Shown in pieces: positions 44,179 to 53,119 of a stretch of 64,000 bases of DNA. Position 1 is the stretch's first letter. The number at the start of each line of letters is the position of its first letter. Source of the DNA: Caldithrix abyssi. Lineage in GTDB: Bacteria; Calditrichota; Calditrichia; Calditrichales; Calditrichaceae. Both the position numbers and the translations under genes were made by a program. The notes beneath the pieces were generated by a model that worked only from the letters and a program-made list of their open reading frames with translations, did no database searches and was not told the DNA's origin. The DNA lies in the NCBI GenBank assembly GCA_011369465.1, contig DRQG01000114.1:41357-105356 (forward strand), given 5' to 3'.

Positions 44179-44505
44179 ATGCAAATAGAACAAGACCTTA
44201 TTTCAAAATTCTGGATCCCGTTTCTGTTTATTCTTCTCAGTATTCCGTTGATCTTAAAGAAAATAAAACCGAACCGTGTTTACGGCGTGAGATTAAAAGC
44301 GACCCTTTCGGACGAAAGCATCTGGTACAGGGCAAACCGGTATTTTGGATGGCATATTTTTATTGTCGGAACACTATTGGTATGCTATCGACTGATAGAA
44401 GCAAAATATGGAATTCTGCAAAACAATTTTATGGGCGCCGTTTCAATATTAGTCATTATCTCAATATTTTCACTGTTTATCTATCTTTACAAGATCAAAG
44501 AATAA
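44179..44505 (+). CDS. SdpI-like small membrane protein
   Basis: The protein has 108 residues from ATG 44179, which has AAAGGA 6 bp upstream; an ATG at 44164 is also in frame but lacks such a site. Three membrane segments are seen (FWIPFLFILLSIPLIL, WHIFIVGTLLVCYRLI, AVSILVIISIFSLFIYLY). Between the first two lies the family motif PNRVYGVRLKATLSDESIWYRANRYFG. SdpI-family proteins include the immunity and signalling protein against the SdpC toxin in Bacillus, but most relatives are uncharacterised. No toxin gene is next to it here. Confidence 0.8.
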   Translation: MQIEQDLISKFWIPFLFILLSIPLILKKIKPNRVYGVRLKATLSDESIWYRANRYFGWHIFIVGTLLVCYRLIEAKYGILQNNFMGAVSILVIISIFSLFIYLYKIKE

Positions 44506-44674
44506 TGCGTTGCCCTGTGGAAAAAGCGACGGTTTGTTTTTAAATTCCCGAATAGAAATTATAGGTACCCATTTTATCTTAATTACCCTGCTCTTCTGAA
44601 TATGACCATAATTTTATTATGACTATGGTAATTAATGAGAATTAGACTGAAATACTTTTGCTCAAATTGGCGGC

Positions 44675-44800
44675 TTGGCATCTTTAATGGCAGGCGCCTA
44701 TTTATTTTATGATTCCCCGTCCGATCTATTTAAAATTTCAAATAATAAATCGGAAATAGAAAAATTAAACATGAATTTGGATAATATAGTATCGAAGTAA
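44675..44800 (+). other. Short unassigned reading frame
   Basis: An open frame from TTG 44675 (ATG at 44687) to TAA 44800 encodes about 37-41 residues with one hydrophobic segment (GLASLMAGAYLFYDSP) and a charged tail. No ribosome binding site is visible. It may be a gene remnant. The rest of the gap 44506-44923 is AT-rich and shows nothing else I can name. Confidence 0.2.
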
Positions 44801-44923
44801 AATTTATGAAAATAAAGTTTGCTATTTTCTTCTTATATAAATTTTAAGCGTTTAAAATCCTATGGGCCCGCCCAGCCGGCCCCTAAGTTTTATTTGGTGA
44901 CACATAATTTAGGAACAGGCAAT

Positions 44924-46171
44924 ATGAGAAAAAGTATGGCATTATTATTTTTCTTTTTTATCAGTGTATCCTTTGGTGTTTGCCAAAATAATTCCGATGA
45001 AAATATAAGTTCTTTTTCTAGCGCTGTCACATTGGCCTCTCAAGGTAAGTATGTGGAAGCACGCGATCTCTTTAGCTATGCGGCTAAAGGTCGTTATTGG
45101 TATTTAGATAGCCAAATATACTATGAGGTCTGTAACAATATTATCAACAAAAAAGTACAAACCTCTGTGGGTGAATACATATTCCGCGGTGTTTACGGTT
45201 ATTGCAACGGTGTCGACTTTTCCGAAGTAATGTTTTATTTAAATCGGGCTTACGGGATCAACCCGAGATATCCGTATTCTTATATCATCAAAGGAATGTT
45301 TCACTTGAAAAGAGAAGAATATAAAAAAGCACTGTTCGAATTTGATCAGGCCTGCAGATTGCCTACCAACAATTTATATGCCTTTTATTACAGAGGAGAG
45401 ACATACACTTTGCTGGGCAGAGCCGCAGAGGCGATAGCAGACTACAACCGTGCTTTAAAAATCGACAATCATTTTCTCCCGGCTCACATAAAAAGATTTG
45501 AGATGTATTACAAACAAAATGACTATGAACGCGCTTTTGAAGATATTAAAGCCATCGGACCGATTGATTTGGGAAAGGTAATAAATTTCGAATACAGTGC
45601 GATGGTCAATGACATCGGAATCAGCTTTATGCAAAAAGGCGATCTATCCAGGGCCTTAGACGCTTTCAATCTGTCAACAAGCCTGGACCCCCGCTGGCCG
45701 GAGCCGTTACTGAATCGGGGCATCATCTTCAGACAAAATAAAAAATATGATCAGTCATTATCGGAAATAAACAAAGCCATAGAGCTCGACCCGGACTTAG
45801 ATAAAAGCTACTTTCAAAGGGCATTAACCTATCAGCAGCTTGGTAAGCTTGATACCGCTGAAAAGGATTTATTAAAAGTACTTTTTTTGGATGACAAAAA
45901 TGTAAATGCCCATTACAGGCTCGGCACAATTTACTACAAGCAAGGGCGGTTAGATAAGGCCATACACTATTTTAAAAAAACGATTGAATTAGATGATAAA
46001 AATGTCTGGGCTTATTATTGGATCGGTTTTTCCTATGATAAGAAGAAAGACTACCGGAAAGCTTATGAGGCATATAATAAATTTTTGGATCGTGTGCCGG
46101 CGAGCAATTTTAAGCACAAAATTTCGGTTGAGAAAAGAGTTCAATTATTAACGAAATACATGAACCGGTAA
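44924..46171 (+). CDS. Secreted TPR protein
   Basis: The protein has 415 residues from ATG 44924, preferred over an upstream TTG at 44819 because it directly precedes a signal peptide (MALLFFFFISVSFGVCQ) and follows AGGAACAGG. About eight tetratricopeptide repeats cover residues about 100-400, for example AFYYRGETYTLLGRAAEAIA, PLLNRGIIFRQNKKYDQSL and AHYRLGTIYYKQGRLDKAI. TPR arrays bind peptides or partner proteins. The gene stands alone, and no partner can be named from its context. Confidence 0.88.
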   Translation: MRKSMALLFFFFISVSFGVCQNNSDENISSFSSAVTLASQGKYVEARDLFSYAAKGRYWYLDSQIYYEVCNNIINKKVQTSVGEYIFRGVYGYCNGVDFSEVMFYLNRAYGINPRYPYSYIIKGMFHLKREEYKKALFEFDQACRLPTNNLYAFYYRGETYTLLGRAAEAIADYNRALKIDNHFLPAHIKRFEMYYKQNDYERAFEDIKAIGPIDLGKVINFEYSAMVNDIGISFMQKGDLSRALDAFNLSTSLDPRWPEPLLNRGIIFRQNKKYDQSLSEINKAIELDPDLDKSYFQRALTYQQLGKLDTAEKDLLKVLFLDDKNVNAHYRLGTIYYKQGRLDKAIHYFKKTIELDDKNVWAYYWIGFSYDKKKDYRKAYEAYNKFLDRVPASNFKHKISVEKRVQLLTKYMNR

Positions 46172-46281
46172 TGTCCTTTCAGATTGAGGTAAACAGTAGA
46201 ATCCATCATCCCTAAAATATTTTCCAATTTAATAAGGACAATAAAAAAACTAATTTATTTTTAGTAAAAAGGGAAGATAAA

Positions 46282-46932
46282 ATGGCTGAATTTATGAAGA
46301 AAGTAATTGTATTTTTCCTTTTCATGTTATTGTGTGTACATTGTGTACACGTCCCGAAGGCGTATAAGCCTACAGATGTACCTTCCGATTATTATTACGA
46401 TGAAGACAAATTTGTTATTTTTAAAATCCCGAATGGTGACCCGGAAAACATAGATAAATATAGACTCTGGAAAAATGAAAATAACAATAATAGTTTCATA
46501 AAAAATTATTCTGAAATATTTAAGTCAGAACAAGATAATAGTAAGAATGAAAACAACCCGGAAACAAAAGAGAAGAAAAGCTTTGCTATAAGAAGACCGC
46601 CTATTATTAAAAATCAACCTAAACCAAAGATATCGCTTTTAGCGGCAAAACAAGGAATTGATAAAAAAATTATAGTTTCAGTCAAGGTTTCGAAGACCGG
46701 AATTGTTGAAGTGGCTGAGCTGTACGACATTTTGTTATTAGATGAAAAAGAAAATAATGTTTATAAGTTTGAAAGTCTAAATCCATGGAAAAAGAGAAAT
46801 ATTACAAATGCAGATAAAGAAATGATTTATGAATCTCTTGTTGCCGCACTAAACATGGAATTAGAACCTGCTCTCTCAAATAAAGGACCCGTTTCGGTAA
46901 CGATGCAAGTGCCATTTACATTCATTTATTGA
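46282..46932 (+). CDS. Lipoprotein with TonB-like C-terminal domain
   Basis: The protein has 216 residues and a signal with lipobox LLCVHC. A Lys/Asn/Glu-rich linker follows. The C-terminal 95 residues follow the TonB C-terminal plan: GIDKKIIVSVKVSKTGIVEVAEL, then a helix (DKEMIYESLVAAL) and the final strand PVSVTMQVPFTFIY. TonB proteins normally have a membrane helix tied to ExbB/ExbD; here it would be a lipid-anchored domain without that helix, so energy transduction is unlikely. It could be a structural or receptor-binding relative. A GGGA ribosome binding site precedes the first ATG. Confidence 0.72.
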   Translation: MAEFMKKVIVFFLFMLLCVHCVHVPKAYKPTDVPSDYYYDEDKFVIFKIPNGDPENIDKYRLWKNENNNNSFIKNYSEIFKSEQDNSKNENNPETKEKKSFAIRRPPIIKNQPKPKISLLAAKQGIDKKIIVSVKVSKTGIVEVAELYDILLLDEKENNVYKFESLNPWKKRNITNADKEMIYESLVAALNMELEPALSNKGPVSVTMQVPFTFIY

Positions 46933-47065
46933 TTATATACCGCCAGCAATATGGCATTATGAAATCCAAAGGCATTGACCGATGAGAGGAAGATGAAGAA
47001 GCGTTTATTTAAGATAACTTTTCTTTCACTAATGTTTTTACATGAAATTCAAAAAGGAGAATATC

Positions 47066-48121
47066 ATGATGAAAAAAACATTCTTCCTTCTGGTCTTCTT
47101 CATGAATTTACTTATCTCCCAAACTTCTCCAGTAATCCAATTTCGGAGAGTGGCGGAACCTAATGAAGGTGCCTTTACGTTTTTAGTACCCGCAGGGTGG
47201 CGCACATCCGGTGGTATTTTTCGCGTTAATCCCACGATGCAAGGCGGTGCCGCTCAATCGATCGCGGCCAAATTGGATTTATCCGTAAAAAGGGATAATT
47301 TCGGAACGGTTATGCTGCGCTGGCTGCCTGATATGCTGTATTTTGATATGAGCCGCTCACCGGCCGGACAGATGGGACTTTTTCCTCCGGGAAGCAATTA
47401 CAACGGAATGACCGTGTACCCTGTGATGCCGGCTGAAGAATATATCCGGCAGATCGTTTTCCCTTCCGTCCACCCTGCGGCCGGACAGGTTCAAGTAACA
47501 ACCCGAACAAAACTACCGGGCCTGGCCAGGCAATACCTTAAACTGGCCAGGGCTACCCAACCTATGATCGATTTCAGCTATGATGCTGCTGTAGTTAGTT
47601 TTACCTATTCGGAAAACGGCAAGCAGTTTGAAGAACGCATGTTAGCTGTTGTGGAAAACTGGGGTCAGGCAGGTGCGGGCATGTGGGGCAATAAGGAAAC
47701 ATTTTATGTTCGCGCTCCCAAAGGCCGTTTAAAACAATGGGAACCTGTTCTACGGGAGATTCGCTTGTCTATAATTATCAATCAAAAATGGCTATCGGAA
47801 GAAATTCGCGGGCAGCTCGTCAGAGCCGGAATAATGAACCGCACCTTACAGGAAATGCAACGCATCGATCGGGAAATCACTGCGCATCGGCAACAGGTAA
47901 ATGCCGAAATTAATCATGATTTTTTTCTCACTGTTACAGAACAGGAAGACTACATAAATCCGTTTACCAAACAAGTAGAAACCGGCAGTAATCAATGGCG
48001 TTTCCGTTGGGAGAACAATCAGGGTGATGTGATTTACACCAATCAGGAAGATTACAATCCCAATACGGATATGCATTTAAACCTGAACGGATTCAAATTA
48101 TCGAGAATACGTAAACGATAG
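47066..48121 (+). CDS. Secreted protein of unknown function
   Basis: The protein has 351 residues from ATG 47066, preceded by AAAAGGAG at 6 bp; a longer frame from 47042 lacks a ribosome binding site. The signal peptide is MMKKTFFLLVFFMNLLISQ. The first domain has beta strands (GAFTFLVPAGWRTSGGIF, FGTVMLRWLPDMLYFDM), like PsbP or DUF1795-type folds only in general look. The second half has helices (LQEMQRIDREITAHRQQV) and ends with a beta segment with repeated YINPF / YNPNTDM words (WRFRWENNQGDVIYTNQED). I do not recognise the family and saw no enzyme motif. Confidence 0.8.
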   Translation: MMKKTFFLLVFFMNLLISQTSPVIQFRRVAEPNEGAFTFLVPAGWRTSGGIFRVNPTMQGGAAQSIAAKLDLSVKRDNFGTVMLRWLPDMLYFDMSRSPAGQMGLFPPGSNYNGMTVYPVMPAEEYIRQIVFPSVHPAAGQVQVTTRTKLPGLARQYLKLARATQPMIDFSYDAAVVSFTYSENGKQFEERMLAVVENWGQAGAGMWGNKETFYVRAPKGRLKQWEPVLREIRLSIIINQKWLSEEIRGQLVRAGIMNRTLQEMQRIDREITAHRQQVNAEINHDFFLTVTEQEDYINPFTKQVETGSNQWRFRWENNQGDVIYTNQEDYNPNTDMHLNLNGFKLSRIRKR

Positions 48122-48421
48122 TAAATTACTTTATTCGGTGTTAATAAATATGTAGGCTCCCATAGTTGCAACCATCTCAAAATAGTTCGCGAAACACAAG
48201 GGATATACAACTCGCACGAATGATCCGTTCTGATTAAAATACAGCTCAGTTTCTTTAAATTGGGAAGTTTTTATTGGTTTGTTTTTTCTGCTAATTCCAG
48301 GTTTATTAAACCATTGGTATATTTTATTTGATACAGGCCTGTTAATATGCTATTTTAATATTGATTTTTTCGTGTCGAACAGAATTTTTATATTAATCTT
48401 CAGACTTACGGAAAACGTATT
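48122..48421. other. Intergenic region with small palindrome
   Basis: The 300-bp AT-rich gap has no coding frame. A perfect 13-bp palindrome GGTTTATTAAACC lies at 48300-48312 and could be an operator of the downstream gene. Nothing else is seen. Confidence 0.35.
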
Positions 48422-49342
48422 ATGAATAAAAAAATATCTTCCACATTTCTAATAATTTTTCTACTTATAAATTTATCCTGGGGCCAGAACAGTCCGGCCT
48501 GTGCTTTTTACCCTTTAAAGATTGGCGATTTATGGCAATATGAGGTCACTCTTGTTCTTAATAACACTAACGTGGATACAACCTATTATTCATTTAAAGA
48601 AGTACTTGGCGACACCCTGATGCCTAACGGATACATCTATAAAATAGTTTCAGAAGAATCATTGGAATCGAATGTACCCGGTGATATTATTATCCGATAT
48701 ATCATGGTTGATTCAGTTTCTGCCAATGTATATGAATATTCTGAAGACTATGAAAATATAAAAGGTAAACTTATTGACAGCTTAGAATGCCAAATCGGCG
48801 ACACATTTGACGACGGGCAGGGAATGATATATAGCTGTGACAACGTCTTTACAGATACCGTATTAAATTATGTCACCGAATGCAAATCTATTAATCTGTC
48901 AATGCCCGATATCCAGGAATCGCATAGTTTGGCAAAAGACATCGGAGTTTATTATCAAAATAAAATATTTTTGGATGGTTACGGCGGGAATAAGAATTTT
49001 AACCTGATTTATGCGAACATTGATGGAGAAATATACGGTGAACAACCCAACGCAATTTATAGCGATAAAAAGAGCCCCTCTATATTTAGTCTGGGAAATA
49101 ACTACCCCAATCCCTTTAATCCGGTTACAACCATTCCCTACACCTTGAGGACTTCGGGCACAGTTAAATTAACCATTTTTGATACTACCGGTAAGATTGT
49201 TCGCACAATGGTAAACAATTACCAGCGTGCAGGGAAGCACTTAATAAAATTTGATGGGAAAATGTTATCATCCGGAGTATATATAATCCGCTTACAGTTT
49301 AAAAACCAACGTTTAACCAAAAAAATGATTCTACTAAGATAG
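48422..49342 (+). CDS. Small secreted protein with T9SS sorting domain
   Basis: The protein has 306 residues. A signal peptide (FLIIFLLINLSWGQ) is followed by about 200 residues of beta-rich sequence without known motifs (FYPLKIGDLWQYEVTL, which resembles the start of many FCB surface proteins). The last 85 residues are a type A sorting domain (NNYPNPFNPVTTIPYTL, KLTIFDTTGKIVRTM, GVYIIRLQFKNQ, ending KKMILLR). It should be exported and attached to the surface by a type IX system, which is not encoded in this window. Confidence 0.88.
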   Translation: MNKKISSTFLIIFLLINLSWGQNSPACAFYPLKIGDLWQYEVTLVLNNTNVDTTYYSFKEVLGDTLMPNGYIYKIVSEESLESNVPGDIIIRYIMVDSVSANVYEYSEDYENIKGKLIDSLECQIGDTFDDGQGMIYSCDNVFTDTVLNYVTECKSINLSMPDIQESHSLAKDIGVYYQNKIFLDGYGGNKNFNLIYANIDGEIYGEQPNAIYSDKKSPSIFSLGNNYPNPFNPVTTIPYTLRTSGTVKLTIFDTTGKIVRTMVNNYQRAGKHLIKFDGKMLSSGVYIIRLQFKNQRLTKKMILLR

Positions 49343-49626
49343 TTCTATTACAAAACGTAATATCCGGCCTTTTTATACGCATGTCCTATTTCTGAAAAAT
49401 ATTAGTATTTTTATTTAGAATACATATTTGTACACTAGTATTTGTCATCCTCATAAATTAGATATGTTCCTCTTAAAAATTTGTTTGTATAGATTGCCGG
49501 TCAAAAACACTCGTATTCATAAGTTGTCTTCAAGCGGATTTTTTTTGATCTATTTTTTTTACAGGGAATAAACATGCCAAAGCATTGTCTAATCTATTGA
49601 ATGTCAACTTAAAAAGGAGTAAGACC

Positions 49627-50271
49627 ATGCGTTTACATTTTATGATTGTTGCTATCTTACTGGCCTCTTTCGCGCTTCACGGGCAGGAGACGCCGCGCCT
49701 TGAGCAACGATTGGAACAGCTCAAAACGAATTTACAGCTAACCGACCAGCAAACCGAGCAGGTGGAGCAAATCTTGCAGAAAACCGCGCAGGAAGCCCGG
49801 CAGCTTCGCGAAGAAAACCGCAAAAAACAGCAGGAAATGCGCGCCGCCCATCTTCGTCTGATGGATCAAACCGAAAGCCAGATCGAGAAAATTCTTACGC
49901 CGGAGCAGAAAGAAAAATTTGACCTGTATAAAAAGAATCGGATGGGAACACGGCGGTTGATGCGTTTGCAGGAACGCCTGAACCTGGACGCCGATCAGAC
50001 GTATAAAATAGGCCAAATACTCAGTGAGACCAAAGACAAAATAATGGCCTTGCGCGAAAAGGAGCAAAGCCGGGAAGCGCGTTATAAAGAGATGCTGGCC
50101 ATCCGTGACGAAGCCGATAAAAAAATATCCGGCTTACTCAACGAGGAACAGAAAGCCGAGTACGAAGCGTTGAAACAAAGGCTCTGGGCAAAAGGGCCTA
50201 AGCCGGGTTCAAAACACGGTAAAATGCATCACAAAAAAGAACAGTGGCATCATCCACGGCATAGGTTTTAA
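49627..50271 (+). CDS. Spy/CpxP-like periplasmic protein
   Basis: The protein has 214 residues from ATG 49627, with AAAAAGGAG 8 bp upstream; the longer frame from 49585 adds a hydrophilic lead before the signal peptide. After MIVAILLASFALHGQ come two helical units, each with LTxxQ-type words (LTDQQTEQVEQIL, LTPEQKEKF; LNLDADQTYKIGQIL, LNEEQKAEYEAL). This is the layout of Spy/CpxP and related metal-resistance proteins, which act as periplasmic chaperones or metal sensors. The tail is Lys/His-rich (KHGKMHHKKEQWHHPRHRF), which could bind metal. A terminator follows. Confidence 0.82.
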   Translation: MRLHFMIVAILLASFALHGQETPRLEQRLEQLKTNLQLTDQQTEQVEQILQKTAQEARQLREENRKKQQEMRAAHLRLMDQTESQIEKILTPEQKEKFDLYKKNRMGTRRLMRLQERLNLDADQTYKIGQILSETKDKIMALREKEQSREARYKEMLAIRDEADKKISGLLNEEQKAEYEALKQRLWAKGPKPGSKHGKMHHKKEQWHHPRHRF

Positions 50272-50294
50272 TCGGATTTGATTTCTGAGCATTC

Positions 50295-50336
50295 AACCGG
50301 GTTTCTTAACAAAACAGAGAAGCCCGGTTTTTTTTA
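50295..50336 (+). terminator. Rho-independent terminator of the Spy-like gene
   Basis: The stem AACCGGGTTTCT pairs with AGAAGCCCGGTT (one G-T position) and is followed by eight T. It begins 24 bp after the stop codon. Confidence 0.88.
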
Positions 50337-50366
50337 TAAAAAAAGGCGGCCGCAAAACGACCGCCT
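50336..50366 (-). terminator. Rho-independent terminator of the small minus-strand gene
   Basis: On the minus strand, AGGCGGTCG/CGGCCGCCT (one G-U pair, loop TTTTG) is followed by seven T. It lies about 34 bp after the stop of the 55-residue gene, back to back with the terminator of the plus-strand gene. Confidence 0.85.
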
Positions 50367-50399
50367 GTCTCATGTATGGAAGGATTTATGAGGAGGTTT

Positions 50400-50567
50400 T
50401 TATTTATGAATAGTTAAATTCAAAGTCTGTATCAGAACCGGTTTTAGTTTACGGTTCATGTATTTGTACAGATTTGCAGCGATTTCTTTGGACACATCAT
50501 AGGCCATATATATAAACGGTATGGCTAAAACCAATACAACCAACGCTTGAACAATTTCTTTTAACAT
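50400..50567 (-). CDS. 55-residue membrane protein (small, unannotated type)
   Basis: The frame from ATG 50567 to TAA 50400 encodes 55 residues. An AAAGGAG ribosome binding site lies about 9 bp upstream (AAAGGAGACGGGAC then ATG), and the gene ends just before its own terminator. The sequence begins MLKEIVQALVVLVLAIPFIY, a single membrane helix, then MAYDVSKEIAANLYKYMNRK and a basic amphipathic tail. It is monocistronic in a 402-bp gap. Signals on both sides make it a credible gene in spite of its size. I do not recognise a family. Confidence 0.75.
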   Translation of the reverse strand: MLKEIVQALVVLVLAIPFIYMAYDVSKEIAANLYKYMNRKLKPVLIQTLNLTIHK

Positions 50568-50673
50568 GTCCCGTCTCCTTTTTCCGGATTGTTTGGATTC
50601 ATCTACGACGGAAATGTCTAAAAGGTTTCAAAAAAATGAAGTTTTTTTCAATACTCTGGTGTTCTGATTTCTT

Positions 50674-51294
50674 TTAACGGACTATCCGTTTTTTTAGGTC
50701 AGCGATAATTACCCGGAACGGTTTATTCAGTCTGAATTGGTACAGACGCTCAAAAGATTGTTCTTTGCTCAACAGTCGGTTTTTTGCTATTTCCAGTAAT
50801 TCAAAATAATTACGCTGAAAATCCAGTTCTTCTTTAAGACTTGTTAACAACTCATTTAATGAATTTTGCTGTGCGCTGTGAACTCCCGGACAATCCGGCG
50901 CCGGTTTTACAAATACATATTCCTCGGTATTTTTTTCCATATCAACAATACGGCCCACCGGCGCCATCGCGCAAACAAGAGGTTTATGCTCCGGATGAAG
51001 CTGGCAGCGGCCGATCAGTGTACTATCTTCATCCAGCTCATTACTTAAAAACGGACAATATTTAAATGGTTTGATTTTAAAACGGATCTGCGGCCGCCAG
51101 ACATTGTTTTCGTTTTTAACCAGCTCTGCCCAACCGTTATCAAATAATTCCTCACTGGTTTCGTAATGCAGGAAACGCCCCATTTTGTACAGATCAAACG
51201 GAGTGAGCAGAACTTCTTGATCCCCGGTGCAGCAATGGGCACACATGGTACAGGAGAAACGGTAGCTTTCTTTAATCGGTATATATTTGGTCAT
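50674..51294 (-). CDS. YkgJ-like cysteine-cluster protein
   Basis: The protein has 206 residues. The cysteine pattern FSCTMCAHCCTGD at residues 14-26, then YCPFL, GRCQLHPEHKPLVCAMAP and CPG, matches the YkgJ/zinc- or iron-chelating CxxCxxCC family. In some members it binds a metal cluster; the biochemical role is not established. There is no signal peptide. It is monocistronic with the usual AT-rich promoter gap before the divergent gamma-glutamyltransferase gene. Confidence 0.85.
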   Translation of the reverse strand: MTKYIPIKESYRFSCTMCAHCCTGDQEVLLTPFDLYKMGRFLHYETSEELFDNGWAELVKNENNVWRPQIRFKIKPFKYCPFLSNELDEDSTLIGRCQLHPEHKPLVCAMAPVGRIVDMEKNTEEYVFVKPAPDCPGVHSAQQNSLNELLTSLKEELDFQRNYFELLEIAKNRLLSKEQSFERLYQFRLNKPFRVIIADLKKRIVR

Positions 51295-51400
51295 TTGATA
51301 CTGCGACGGATTATTATCTAAAAAATTTATGTTATAGAGAATTTACAAAAATATATCTATATTTAGCACATCAAACTCAATTATGGGAAAGTAGTGAACT

Positions 51401-53086
51401 ATGAAACCGCTGATCATTATTTTAGGATTGATTTCAATATTATATTCCGGCGATCGGATTTCCAGCCGTAACTTTGCAACCCGTTCCGAGGTCATTGCCT
51501 CACACGGCATGGCTGCCACCAGCCAGCCATTGGCTACACAAATTGCGCTGGATATTTTAAAAAAAGGCGGCAGCGCTGTGGACGCCGCCATTGCCGCTAA
51601 CGCAGCGCTCGGTTTAATGGAACCCACCGGCAACGGGATCGGCGGTGATTTATTTGCCATTGTATGGGATGCCAAAACGCAAAAATTATACGGGCTAAAC
51701 GGCAGCGGCCGGTCGCCCAAAAGTTTGACCCTGAGGTATTTTAAGGAAAAGGGTTACCGAAAAATTCCTTCGCACGGCCCCCTGCCCGTTTCCATTCCCG
51801 GTTGTGTGGATGGTTGGTTTGAACTGCATAAAAAATTCGGTAAACTGGATATGCAGGATATTCTGGCTCCGGCTATACGTTACGCACGCGAGGGTTTTCC
51901 CGTCAGCGAATTGATTGCCTATTATTGGGGACGCAGCGTTCCCTTCCTAAAAAAATATCCTAATTTCGAAAAGATATATACCATTGGCGGTCATGCGCCG
52001 CGCAAGGGTGAGATTTTTAAGAATCCCTATCTGGCCAATACGTTGGAAAAAATTGCCCGAGGTGGACGAGATGTTTTCTACAAAGGAGAGATTGCCCGCA
52101 CTATCGATCGTTTTATGAAACAAATGGGCGGTTTTCTGTCCTATGAGGACCTTGCCGCGCATCATTCCGAATGGGTTGAACCGCTATCTGTAAACTACCG
52201 CGGTTATGATGTGTGGGAGCTGCCGCCCAACGGTCAGGGGATTGCCGCTTTACAAATGCTGCAAATTCTGGAAGGATTTGATCTGCGCAGTATGGGCTTC
52301 GGCAGCGCCGATTATCTGCATGTATTGATCGAAACCAAAAAAGTGGTGTACGAAGACCGTGCTAAATTTTATGCCGATCCGGCCTTCAATACCATCCCTA
52401 TTAAAGTGCTGCTCTCCGAAGAATATGCAACAAAACGGCGTCAACTGATTAATCCGAAACGCGCCGCCCGCAAATATGAAGCCGGTGATCCGATTTTGAA
52501 GGAAGGGGATACGATTTATTTAACCGTTGCCGACGCCGAAGGGAATATGGTATCTTTAATACAGAGTAATTTTCGGGGCATGGGCTCGGGTATGGTTCCC
52601 GACGATCTGGGTTTTATTCTGCAGGACCGCGGCGAATTGTTTACGTTGGAAGAAGGCCATTTTAATACCTACGCACCGGGCAAGCGTCCCTTTCATACCA
52701 TTATTCCGGCCTTCGTTACCAAAGACGGCCAACCGTTTATGAGTTTCGGCGTGATGGGCGGCGCCATGCAGCCCCAGGGACATGTGCAAATTCTGGTTAA
52801 CATTATCGATTTTGATATGAACATACAGGAAGCGGGCGACGCACCGCGCATACGGCACGACGGCTCTTCTCAACCCACGGGAGAGACGATGACGGATGGC
52901 GGCCTGGTCAATCTGGAGTCCGGTTTTTCCTATGATGTTGTCCGCCAACTGATGCACCGCGGCCATCGGGTAAAGTTTTCCAACGGCGGCTACGGCGGTT
53001 ACCAGGCCATTATGTATGATCCGGTACATAAAGTGTATTACGGCGCCTCGGAGTCGCGCAAGGACGGTCAGGCAGCCGGATATTGA
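51401..53086 (+). CDS. ggt: Gamma-glutamyltransferase (secreted)
   Basis: The protein has 561 residues. After a signal peptide (PLIIILGLISILYSGD) come the GGT family blocks: SHGMAATSQPLAT, GGSAVDAAIAANAALGLMEP, GNGIGGDLFAIV and LPPNGQGIAALQ. It matures by self-cleavage before a Thr, here T371 in EGDTIYLTVAD. The usual next residues T-H-Y/F are I-Y-L, an atypical active-site lip also seen in some acylase-like relatives. It cleaves gamma-glutamyl bonds such as in glutathione, outside the cytoplasm. It is followed by a secreted hydrolase gene (33-bp gap), so a peptide-scavenging unit is likely. Confidence 0.9.
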   Translation: MKPLIIILGLISILYSGDRISSRNFATRSEVIASHGMAATSQPLATQIALDILKKGGSAVDAAIAANAALGLMEPTGNGIGGDLFAIVWDAKTQKLYGLNGSGRSPKSLTLRYFKEKGYRKIPSHGPLPVSIPGCVDGWFELHKKFGKLDMQDILAPAIRYAREGFPVSELIAYYWGRSVPFLKKYPNFEKIYTIGGHAPRKGEIFKNPYLANTLEKIARGGRDVFYKGEIARTIDRFMKQMGGFLSYEDLAAHHSEWVEPLSVNYRGYDVWELPPNGQGIAALQMLQILEGFDLRSMGFGSADYLHVLIETKKVVYEDRAKFYADPAFNTIPIKVLLSEEYATKRRQLINPKRAARKYEAGDPILKEGDTIYLTVADAEGNMVSLIQSNFRGMGSGMVPDDLGFILQDRGELFTLEEGHFNTYAPGKRPFHTIIPAFVTKDGQPFMSFGVMGGAMQPQGHVQILVNIIDFDMNIQEAGDAPRIRHDGSSQPTGETMTDGGLVNLESGFSYDVVRQLMHRGHRVKFSNGGYGGYQAIMYDPVHKVYYGASESRKDGQAAGY

Positions 53087-53119
53087 TATAAAAGCAATTT
53101 TAATTTTGCAGGAGGTCCT

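Noticed and set aside
44097..44543. 148-codon frame overlapping the SdpI-like gene
   Set aside because: It is an out-of-frame shadow; the SdpI motif and ribosome binding site support the other frame.
46975..47163. 62-codon frame starting before the secreted-protein gene
   Set aside because: It overlaps the better supported gene at 47066 that has a ribosome binding site and signal peptide.
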